Assembly (NCBI GenBank): GCA_003336485.1 | Contig: QENH01000196.1 | Location: forward strand, 1-54,609 | Direction of reading: 5' to 3' | Length of the DNA stretch: 54,609 nt | Source: Candidatus Methanophagales archaeon | GTDB lineage: Archaea; Halobacteriota; Syntropharchaeia; Alkanophagales; Methanospirareceae | Shown here: positions 31,391-38,765 of the stretch, in pieces | Layout: each line of letters starts with the position of its first letter | How positions within the stretch are numbered: the first letter of the stretch is position 1 | Notes under the pieces: model-generated | Databases searched by the model: none | The model's input: only the letters and a program-made list of their open reading frames with translations | Told to the model about the DNA's origin: nothing | Translations under genes and position numbers: made by a program

Positions 31391-31603
31391 ATGCAAAGAA
31401 ATAAAACACCGCTTCACGGGACGATAGAACTGATTACAATAGCGGCAAGAGGGAGTCAGCATAAAATAACGATGGAAGAGATAGATGAATTGCACGCGGA
31501 ACAACATGGTGAAGAACGAACGGATAGACGGGAAACCGTGCATATGCGTCTCGAGTTCTTTCAGAGCACTACAATTAGCATTTTCAATGCTATGGCGAGA
31601 TAA
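31391..31603 (+). CDS. Small hypothetical ORF
   Basis: Seventy residues, charged and His/Glu-rich in the middle (HKITMEEIDELHAEQHGEERTDRRET). It begins just after a short A-run and ends 50 bp before the FeoC-like gene. No family recognised. An antisense ORF of similar length exists, so this is only weakly supported; it may be a leader gene of the following regulator. Confidence 0.3.
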   Translation: MQRNKTPLHGTIELITIAARGSQHKITMEEIDELHAEQHGEERTDRRETVHMRLEFFQSTTISIFNAMAR

Positions 31604-31653
31604 TGATGAAATACCAAATGAAATGGCCGAAAGAGTAACAGAGAAAGGATAAA

Positions 31654-31947
31654 ATGTCAACAACCGATGAAATTCTACGTCTGATAGAGAAAGGAGGCAC
31701 GTTAGACGAGCTTGCTAAGGTGTTAGGTATGAGTAAATCTTTACTCGTGGCGAGAATAGAGTTCCTGGTTCGTGCTGGTTACCTTAGCGAAATCCGTTCG
31801 GGTAACGGGTGTGGTGGCTGTGCCAACTGTAAATCCTGCGGTGTGCTCGTGCCTGGTGGAGGTGATACGGGTATGAAGATGTATCTGTTGACCGAAAAGG
31901 GTATGGGTCATGTCAAGAAGAAAAGACATAAATACGAAAAAGGATAA
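31654..31947 (+). CDS. FeoC-like winged-helix protein, second copy
   Basis: A 97-residue paralogue of the protein at 7997: both read EKGGTLDELAK.LGMSKS or close to it, then FL.RAGYL, a cysteine cluster (CGGCANCKSC: four Cys spaced C-x2-C-x2-C-x2-C) and VPGGG before MYLLTEKG. The regular Cys spacing here is exactly that expected for an Fe-S or zinc site in FeoC proteins. It is away from the Feo operons and has no full iron box; only a CCCTAACAAC half-site at 31324-31333 lies upstream. Likely an iron-responsive regulator or FeoB accessory protein. Confidence 0.65.
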   Translation: MSTTDEILRLIEKGGTLDELAKVLGMSKSLLVARIEFLVRAGYLSEIRSGNGCGGCANCKSCGVLVPGGGDTGMKMYLLTEKGMGHVKKKRHKYEKG

Positions 31948-32087
31948 ACTAAATGTAAAAGGGTGAGGATATGATAACAAACAAACCCGTGGTCACATCA
32001 GGTTTCGATGCGTTTGGATCCTCATAGGGTAACAGGTGTTGAATATGACTACTTTCAATGAAAAGGTTAGCTTCTGGAGGTGGTGTG

Positions 32088-33206
32088 ATGGAACCCTACA
32101 TTCCTGACACGTTACCGCTGGAAACCATCGACTGGATAGCTCACATCCCGCACATCGGTAAGGCAAACGCCGCCCTTGCGCGGTATGACGGTATCCTTCG
32201 TGGTATGGTCAATCCTCGCATCTTGCTTTCTCCGATGACGACCCGAGAAGCAGTACTCTCCTCCCGCATCGAAGGAACGCAGGCATCTCTTGAGGATGTG
32301 CTGCAGTATGAAGCTGATTCAAAGATCTCTCTGACACCTGAAAAACATGCAGACATTCAGGAGATCATAAATTACCGCACAGCAATGAACACGGCGGTTG
32401 ATTATCTGCAAAAACGTCCCCTGTGCACCAATATGATTCGTGACATTCACCGCATCCTGCTTACAAGCACCCGAGGTAGGGACAGGGCACCGGGCGAGAT
32501 TCGCCGCACCCAGAATTACATCGCGCCCGCGAGTACCCCGATTGAGGCGGCGACATTTGTCCCACCATCCCCTCTAATGGTTATGGATGCGCTTTCGAAC
32601 TGGGAGATATACCTGCACAGCGAAGAGAAGGACACTCTAGTCCAACTGGCAATTCTCAAGGCGCAGTTTGAACTGATCCACCCATTTAGCGACGGAAACG
32701 GTCGCATTGGACGTATGCTTGTTCCTCTGATCCTGTACAGTAAGAAACTGCTGGGCAGTCCCATGTTCTACATCAGTGCTTATCTTGAGCAGAACCGGGA
32801 TGAATATTATGAACGCCTGCTTGCAATTTCACGCAGTGGGGACTGGAATGATTGGATCTCATTTTTCCTACGTGCTGTTGTGGAACAAGCAGAGGAGAAC
32901 GGTCAGAAAGTGCAACATATCCTGATGTTGTACGATGATATGAAACAGAAGGTGCCTGAGATTACACACTCAAAATACGCTATTCAGGCAATCGATGCCA
33001 TCTTTTCTCGCCCAATCTTTCAATCTCTTGATTTCATCAGGTCTTCAAAAATCCCTAAGGAGAGCGCTAAAAGGATATTGAGCGGACTCAAGAACGCAGG
33101 AGTACTGGAGGTTATGCGCGAGAGGATAGGACGACGGCCTGCAGTCTACGTTTTCCCGCAGTTGATTGCGATCTCTGAAGTGGTGGAGGTAGTGAGTCAC
33201 ACATGA
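32088..33206 (+). CDS. Fic-family AMP-transferase, self-inhibited type
   Basis: A 372-residue Fic protein. The catalytic motif HPFSDGNGRIGR is complete at 198-209. An N-terminal inhibitory motif S-x3-E-G (SSRIEG at 58-63) is present, placing it with class II Fic proteins that block their own ATP site. The C-terminal 90 residues form a winged-helix domain (SKIPKESAKRILSGLKNAG then VLEVM), common in stand-alone Fic proteins of this type. Fic enzymes transfer AMP to hydroxyl side chains of target proteins. ATG 32088 follows GGAGGTGGTG; the upstream ATG at 32058 would make the ribosome site part of the gene. No partner antitoxin is needed or seen. Accessory gene. Confidence 0.9.
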   Translation: MEPYIPDTLPLETIDWIAHIPHIGKANAALARYDGILRGMVNPRILLSPMTTREAVLSSRIEGTQASLEDVLQYEADSKISLTPEKHADIQEIINYRTAMNTAVDYLQKRPLCTNMIRDIHRILLTSTRGRDRAPGEIRRTQNYIAPASTPIEAATFVPPSPLMVMDALSNWEIYLHSEEKDTLVQLAILKAQFELIHPFSDGNGRIGRMLVPLILYSKKLLGSPMFYISAYLEQNRDEYYERLLAISRSGDWNDWISFFLRAVVEQAEENGQKVQHILMLYDDMKQKVPEITHSKYAIQAIDAIFSRPIFQSLDFIRSSKIPKESAKRILSGLKNAGVLEVMRERIGRRPAVYVFPQLIAISEVVEVVSHT

Positions 33207-33448
33207 CACATAAATGTTGTTGTAGGTCATATTTTGGCTTTCGTGACCCACAACAGAGTTTGTGTGCCATACATGCGTCACAAAGATGCGTACTGCAAGA
33301 GGCGATGAAATGAGTGAAAAACAGGGTGCTCGTATCCACCGGGACATATTGCCTGAAAAACGAGCAGAATATGGCTGTCAGAGTATTTAGTCTGTAGTCT
33401 GAAGCCGGAAGTGGCAGAGCCAGAATTTGCCATGATTTATGCGTATTA

Positions 33449-33643
33449 ATGTTTCAGGTGTCGCTTTTGACCATGACGGATGTTCCCCAAATAGAGTTAG
33501 CCACAAATCAAGAAGTATGTTTTGATGAGGGAGGTCATTCAGTAGGTTCAAGCTCGCCAGATTGCAAGATGGATTTGTATTTGAAAGAAATAACTAAAAC
33601 CGGAAGTCTCTACGAAGTAGAGATAATCACAGGATGTTATTAA
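33449..33643 (+). CDS. Small hypothetical ORF
   Basis: Sixty-four residues; a second ATG at 33473 would give 56. Ends MDLYLKEITKTGSLYEVEII then TGCY. Stops in TTAA shared with the convergent gene at 33640. No family recognised; possibly a fragment. Confidence 0.25.
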   Translation: MFQVSLLTMTDVPQIELATNQEVCFDEGGHSVGSSSPDCKMDLYLKEITKTGSLYEVEIITGCY

Positions 33644-34614
33644 GTTCTAATCGAAACACCTTTTATTCTCGGAATATCAGAAAGCTTTAATTTCCTATCT
33701 CCTCCAAAAGTTTGGATTTTAACATTTTTCCCACTATATTTCTCAATGACCGGGAAAATACCTTTAACAACACATTCTATTTCATTCCCATCACCTGTCA
33801 TTTCACCATCAATTTCGAATTTACGAGATGAATCAATATGTGCCGCACCCTTAAACAACTCTTCCTCTGTCTCTATCAAATAAGCTTGTCTATTATCGAA
33901 ACTACAACCAATCCTCGGATAATCGCATCCCTGACGTGTAAATATAATCTCTCCTAATTTATTGGATTTTGTTTGACGTATGACTTCAGGAGTTCATTTT
34001 TCATTAAAATACATATCATCTCCAAGAAATGCTATTATAGAACGATTTACACCTGCTGCACAGCCCCCGCCTGCGGTATAATATCTGTGACCCCCAGAAT
34101 CAAATTCCACCACCCCAACTCCCATTGCATCCAGCATATTTTCTTCGTCCTCACTCAGTTCACCATCAATTATTAATTTCTTAGGGCCCGCATATTCACC
34201 CATAACTTCCCCTACTACAGGCGGTGGACCGGGCTCGCCTGCTTCATCGTAGTGGGGATATTCTTCATCTACCTTTTCATAAAGATCTTCACCCAACTCC
34301 TTTGGATCGGTCCCACTAAGAAATTCAAAAAGCTTGTCAATCCATTTTTCAAGAAATTCCGGCAACAAACCAGCTTCGTAAACTTCAGCACCCCCGGCTG
34401 ATGCAGAAATCCTGCATTTCTTATTTTTCTCCGAATCGTATTTATACTCTTGGTACTCATCATCGCCAGAACCTGGAAATAACAGTTCCAGCTCATCCGA
34501 AGTCAGTTTACCGTCAATTTCAAATGATGTTGACATAGAAGGATTGACTACAAATATCGCAATTGCTGCAATTGCCACAATGGCTATTAAGCCTGCCGGA
34601 ATTTCTTTTTTCAT
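33640..34614 (-). pseudogene. Secreted repeat protein interrupted by an in-frame TGA
   Basis: The minus strand reads from ATG 34614 a signal-anchor (KKEIPAGLIAIVAIAAIAIF), then FEIDGKLTSDELELLFPG, a helical middle with EFLEKWIDKLFEFL, a second unit LIIDGELSEDEENML, and GGGCAAGVNR, up to TGA at 33996-33994. The same frame continues without another stop through TPEVIRQTKSNKLGEI, GCDYPRIGC and a third unit KFEIDGEMTGDGNEIE to TAA at 33642-33640. The repeated (F/L)xIDG(E/K)(L/M)T module on both sides of the TGA shows that this was one protein of about 324 codons. As it stands the first 206 codons could make a truncated secreted protein. Family unknown. Confidence 0.6.
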
Positions 34615-34867
34615 TGTATTGTATTGTATTCTATCACTTTTTATTTCTTTAAAAGAACATAAATATTTTTCGTTTTTTTGCTGTGAGCAATTTTGACATA
34701 AGCAACAGAGCAAAAGTCACATCTGATAACTGCAAAGAAAACAAAAACATTTCACCGCACTGACCTGAAAGTAAAAATAAAAGGCTCCGGGATGAACGAG
34801 TTAAAAGGAATGCCAAAATTAGGATAATCCGTATGCTTCCTTCTGAGGGGTCTCCGCAGACTTTTAA

Positions 34868-35284
34868 TTATGTCTTTGAGTCAAAAGATGGCGAATTCGT
34901 GCTTGAATTGCCAGAAGGGTCGAGTGTTGAAAATCTAAGGCAAAATTCCGAAAATCTACTAACTCTATGTTCCAGGTTCAGGTAAGGCCAGAGATATTTC
35001 CCGAAGGTCTCTTCGCGCAGAGGAGAATAGTGGAGTTTGGAATCCAAAGGGAAGCGGCGGAGAAAGAGCGGAAAAGATTCGAATAGCGAGAAGGGGAAGT
35101 TAGAAATTTTATCATGACTTTCGCCCCCAAAATCAAGAGTGGTTTTTCGTATTCTACCATGTTCATCCAGACTATCTGCAACACCTCTAAAACTCGTAAT
35201 GTCAGGTTCTAAAAGCTTCTCTTTGAGTCGTTGGTTGATTAAAACGAAGTCGTCTAGGGTAAGATGGACAAACGTTTTTCTCAA
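34868..35284 (-). CDS. Hypothetical ORF in a decayed region
   Basis: A 138-codon frame starting MRKTFVHLTLDDFVLINQRL; the first 50 residues look protein-like, the rest is Phe/Ser-rich and doubtful. A 50-codon frame on the other strand (34833-34985, with FESKDGEFVLELPEG) overlaps its end. I regard the region as remnants rather than a sound gene. Confidence 0.25.
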   Translation of the reverse strand: MRKTFVHLTLDDFVLINQRLKEKLLEPDITSFRGVADSLDEHGRIRKTTLDFGGESHDKISNFPFSLFESFPLFLRRFPLDSKLHYSPLREETFGKYLWPYLNLEHRVSRFSEFCLRFSTLDPSGNSSTNSPSFDSKT

Positions 35285-35293
35285 AAAGGATAG

Positions 35294-35358
35294 CCACAGA
35301 GGCCACAGAGCACACTGAGCAGAGGGAAAATACTCGGTGCTCTCGGTGTACTCGGTGG
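35294..35358. repeat. Palindromic dispersed repeat
   Basis: CCACAGAGGCCACAGAG with following CACACTGAG pairs imperfectly with CTCGGTGCTCTCGG and TGTACTCGGTGG. It is a typical dispersed hairpin of the CCACAGAG type seen between genes in many microbial genomes, here about 100 bp before the M14 gene. Confidence 0.6.
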
Positions 35359-35462
35359 CAAAAAATATACTTTATCTACAACGAGATACAGCTTTATCAT
35401 CTTTAAATTGTATCAGATAATAGATAGTATAGAACGAATTCGGCAGAAGAGAGATTAGAGCG

Positions 35463-37241
35463 ATGAAGAAAATAACGGCTATTTTATTCGGATTGCTACT
35501 AGTAAACGCGATATTCATAGCCAGTGCAATCGCAACTGATGATCTGAACGCCAAAAAATTGGTCACTGTTTATATCGAAAACCAGGATGATGTGGATAGC
35601 TTATCTGATTTGGGATTAGATATATGGGAAGTAGATCAAGGGCAAGTAATAGCGCGGGTATATGATTGGCAGATACTAGACCTGAAAGGGAAATGTTATA
35701 GAGTAGAGCTATTACGCGAAAAATTTTTTGCGCTGGGTGCTGTTCCTATATCCTCTCAGACAGCATACCATTCTTACAGTAGTTTGAAGACGGCCCTCAA
35801 AACTCTTGTAGATCATTATCCGAATATCTCACGGGTGTATGATATAGGCGATAGCTGGGAAAAGACAGTAGGAATTGCTGATAGAGATCTTTGGGCAATA
35901 AAAATCAGTGACAATGTAACAAACGAAGAAGATGATGAACCTGATATACTGTTCATGGGCGGGCTCCATGCACGCGAATGGATTTCCGTTGAAGTACCGT
36001 TTTATCTTGCTATGTATCTTCTGGATCTTTATGGTACAGATCAAAAGGTAAAGCAGTTGGTAGACAGCCGAGAGATATGGATTGTGCCTTTGGTCAATCC
36101 CGACGGCCTAGAATATAGCCGCACATATGATCGCAACTGGCGAAAGAATAGAAGAGACAATGGTGATGGTACTTTCGGCGTTGATCCGAATAGAAATTTC
36201 GGTTATAACTGGGGTCGTGCTGGTTCAAGTGGCGATCCCAAAAGCATTATTTACAGAGGCGTAGCACCTTTTTCTGAGCCGGAAACGCAAGCGATACGTG
36301 ACTTCGTAGCAACACATGAGTTCTACGCTTCTATAAGTTATCATAGCTATTCTCAGTTAGTTCTCTATCCCTGGGGTTATACAAGGGATGCAGCACCGCA
36401 TAAAGCGCAACTGAGTAAAATGGCGGAGGATATGGCTAATGCAATTAGAGATGTACACGGAATGAACTACACACCTAAACAGGCATCGGATCTTTACAGA
36501 GCAAGTGGCGATTCTGATGATTGGCTTTATGGCGTGTATAATATTGCTGCTTTTACCGTTGAGTTAAGGCCAAAAACTTTGTATGATCTCGGAGGTAAAC
36601 CGTTTGAACTGCCTGCAGACCAGATAATACCTACGTGCGAAGAGAACCTACCAGCAGCGTTGTATCTTATTGCACAGTCTCCGCAATTTGATGTTATATC
36701 TCCCGCAAATGAATCCTTCGTGGATCATCCGGTTACTGTTTCTGTAGAAAACCCATTGGAAGTCGTAGCGAACTTCAATGCTACGGTAAATATAGATAAT
36801 GTTAGCGACCTCACGATGGTTATGTTCAATCTGAGCTACGACCCGTCTGTTATAAGGCTAAAAAACGTAGATCACGGGTCAGATATTGCTTCAAGTTGGT
36901 CTTTATGGCGGCAAGACACAAGTACTGCCGGGACAGTGAACGTTTTTGCTTTTGCAAGCTTCTCGGGTTCGACAATTGACGGGTCTGCGGAATTAGCACG
37001 GCTTGAGTTTACTGTGGTGGGCGAAGTAGGCGATAGAAGCGATATTGACATCCAGGGGTTATTGGGTGATTCGGATATGGGCTATATAGAATCGATATGG
37101 CGTGCTTCTGAGGTTTGCATTGGCGTCAAAAAAAAACTGCGTGAGTTATCACCGCGGAGATCGCAGAGTTTAAGACAAGAGCGTTCCAATCCACGCTTGG
37201 GTTTTCTGATGCCTCTGCGTTCTCCGCGCACTCTGCGGTAA
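35463..37241 (+). CDS. Secreted M14 zinc carboxypeptidase with cohesin-like domain, altered C-terminus
   Basis: A 592-codon exported protein. Signal peptide to about 24; propeptide-like region to about 95; M14 catalytic domain with the zinc motif GGLHAREWISVE near 165-175, substrate arginine in DPNRNFGYNW, third zinc ligand in SYHSYSQLVLYPWG, and the catalytic glutamate in FTVELRP. Carboxypeptidase T-like. Residues about 430-555 (VEVVANFNATVNI, FNLSYDPSVIRL) resemble cohesin-type beta sandwiches. After VCIGV the frame runs into a palindromic repeat (37151-37239) and the last 40 residues (KLRELSPRRSQSLRQ onwards) are translated repeat, so the original end, perhaps a dockerin or PGF-CTERM anchor, is lost. 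Enzyme core intact. Confidence 0.88.
   Translation: MKKITAILFGLLLVNAIFIASAIATDDLNAKKLVTVYIENQDDVDSLSDLGLDIWEVDQGQVIARVYDWQILDLKGKCYRVELLREKFFALGAVPISSQTAYHSYSSLKTALKTLVDHYPNISRVYDIGDSWEKTVGIADRDLWAIKISDNVTNEEDDEPDILFMGGLHAREWISVEVPFYLAMYLLDLYGTDQKVKQLVDSREIWIVPLVNPDGLEYSRTYDRNWRKNRRDNGDGTFGVDPNRNFGYNWGRAGSSGDPKSIIYRGVAPFSEPETQAIRDFVATHEFYASISYHSYSQLVLYPWGYTRDAAPHKAQLSKMAEDMANAIRDVHGMNYTPKQASDLYRASGDSDDWLYGVYNIAAFTVELRPKTLYDLGGKPFELPADQIIPTCEENLPAALYLIAQSPQFDVISPANESFVDHPVTVSVENPLEVVANFNATVNIDNVSDLTMVMFNLSYDPSVIRLKNVDHGSDIASSWSLWRQDTSTAGTVNVFAFASFSGSTIDGSAELARLEFTVVGEVGDRSDIDIQGLLGDSDMGYIESIWRASEVCIGVKKKLRELSPRRSQSLRQERSNPRLGFLMPLRSPRTLR
37151..37239. repeat. Palindromic repeat at the end of the M14 gene
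   Basis: ACCGCGGAGATCGCAGAG at 37151-37168 is mirrored by CTCTGCGTTCTCCGCG and CACTCTGCGGT at 37213-37239. The hairpin interrupts the peptidase reading frame and supplies its stop codon. Confidence 0.65.
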
Positions 37242-37350
37242 AACTTTAGGATATAGTGATTTCGCAGATTAAGAATAGGGCGATTACTCGCCCATTCTCA
37301 TCTCAGAACCAGGCGTCCTTAACGCTCACCACCATGGCTTTTGACCACAG

Positions 37351-37557
37351 CAGCTTAAGGCGATTAAGGAGCAGTTGATAAACGCTGATGTAGTCAACTT
37401 CGATGAAACGGGTTTGCAGGTGGAGAACAAATTGTGTTCTGTAGTATTCGTGGGTCTATCTCGACAGTGCGGAAGAACGGGCGTCATGTCCTCGATGCTA
37501 TTCACGATGCGTTTAGAGGAGAGAGTCCCCATTTATTCCTTCAGTCGGTTGTTTCAA
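37351..37557 (+). pseudogene. IS66-like transposase remnant
   Basis: [20 protein letters not shown] followed by NKL matches the catalytic DET.. region of IS66-type DDE transposases, but the frame then shifts (near 37434) into [13 protein letters not shown] and ends without the rest of the domain. No terminal repeats can be recognised. Only about 200 bp survive, directly ahead of the histone gene. Confidence 0.5.
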
Positions 37558-37610
37558 GTTCTAATAAGATTCGAAATAAAAGCTTATATACTTCTCAACG
37601 CCTAATAACA

Positions 37611-37820
37611 ATGATAAAAATGAGTGAACTACCAATAGCACCGGTAGCCCGGATAATTCGGAACGCTGGAGCAGAGAGAGTAAGTGATGATGCGAGCCAG
37701 GAATTAATAAGGCTGTTAGAGGAAGAAGCCGAAAAAATTGCGGGGAAAGCCGTAAACCTTGCAAGGCACGCTAAAAGAAAGACAGTAACAAGAGAAGACA
37801 TCGAGGAAGCAACAAGATAA
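37611..37820 (+). CDS. Archaeal histone (HMf-like)
   Basis: A 66-69 residue histone-fold protein: [19 protein letters not shown] in helix 1 and loop, [20 protein letters not shown] as the long helix 2, [15 protein letters not shown] as loop 2 and helix 3. Residues of the HMf family (R in IRNAGA, KRKT.. DNA contacts, the RD/ED clamp) are present. It forms dimers that wrap DNA. Start is ATG 37611 or ATG 37620 (MSELPIAP); a TATA box CTTATATAC at 37583-37591 places transcription start at or next to the ATG, so the message is almost leaderless. A T-run (about 37880-37889) follows as terminator. Confidence 0.95.
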   Translation: MIKMSELPIAPVARIIRNAGAERVSDDASQELIRLLEEEAEKIAGKAVNLARHAKRKTVTREDIEEATR

Positions 37821-38351
37821 GCAATAGATAAAAAAAATAGCTGACAGGGTGTTTTACTTAAACAACTACCCTCCCCCTATTTTTTTTGTTTTAAAATTCG
37901 TGTATATCTGCGTCCTAAACTAAACTAAATAGTTAGAAGTTATACTTACTGGGATTTCCACGCGATTATATATTTCCCAAACCTTCACAAAAAACAACCT
38001 AAATCGCATACGTTTACATATTCCTCTATCCATAACAAAAGTTATAGTAACTAATTTTATGGCACTAATCGCTTATATTTTAACCCAACATCATAGAGTA
38101 TCCCCCTTTTCTCACAAAAACCGCTACGTTCTATCCGTATCATCCAACCAATTTTGTGGGATAGCTTTATTAGTGACAAAATGTATATCACATACTGATG
38201 AATGAACTTGACGAAACGGGGAGGAATGTATGTATATCATGGCAGGGAAATAGAAGAATTGAGGTTGGTTTTAAATAAGGATGTAACATAAATTCCATCG
38301 TGGAAATCCCTGACTTACTTTATATATACAACAAAAAAACGAGAGAAATAA
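37821..38351. other. Intergenic region, no gene seen
   Basis: AT-rich. Contains the probable histone terminator (CCTCCCCCTATTTTTTTTG) and a TATA box CTTTATATATAC at 38319-38330 serving the gene at 38352. The phrase TATCTGCGTCC near 37904 recalls the dispersed CGCAGAT repeat. No convincing ORF. Confidence 0.5.
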
Positions 38352-38729
38352 ATGGAAAAAATAAGCCTAATTGACGTTTGTGAACGTATAATCGAGTTAG
38401 AAAAACAGAACAGGGACGAACGTAGCAAACCCGGGTTATATGTGCGCGAGTCGATGTCGCTGTTAGCAGACTGCCGCGATTATTGTGTGTTTCGCGTCTT
38501 TGATGCGTTAAGAATGTCTGCCGAAGAGATTGACGATTTAGTTGGTGACCTTATCGAATGCCGGAATATGTGTTCCGAATGGGAGCACGACATTTATGGC
38601 GGCTTTTTCTTTGCGCTCGCCAAGCTATTGTCGTTAGAGCATAAAGACAAAGTGCAGGACTTTTCAAGCACGGACCAGGAGGCATTTGAAGAGCGTTGGG
38701 CGAAAGCACGCTGTGAGTTAGGATTATGA
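38352..38729 (+). CDS. Hypothetical protein
   Basis: A 125-residue soluble, acidic, helical protein with five cysteines (VCERII; LADCRDYCVFRVF; ECRNMCSEWEHDIYGGF). The helix pattern and CRDYC / CRNMC pairs could bind metal, but no family is recognised. It has its own TATA box about 22-33 bp upstream and is convergent with the DUF3160 gene 36 bp away. Confidence 0.6.
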   Translation: MEKISLIDVCERIIELEKQNRDERSKPGLYVRESMSLLADCRDYCVFRVFDALRMSAEEIDDLVGDLIECRNMCSEWEHDIYGGFFFALAKLLSLEHKDKVQDFSSTDQEAFEERWAKARCELGL

Positions 38730-38765
38730 ACGGGAGAACTACCGGGATAGTACAGGCAAAGTCAA

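Noticed and set aside
5970-33996. Selenocysteine or pyrrolysine recoding as explanation of the interrupted genes
   Set aside because: No SECIS-like hairpin was apparent after the TGA codons, pyrrolysine uses TAG, and TGA is a normal stop for several intact genes here.
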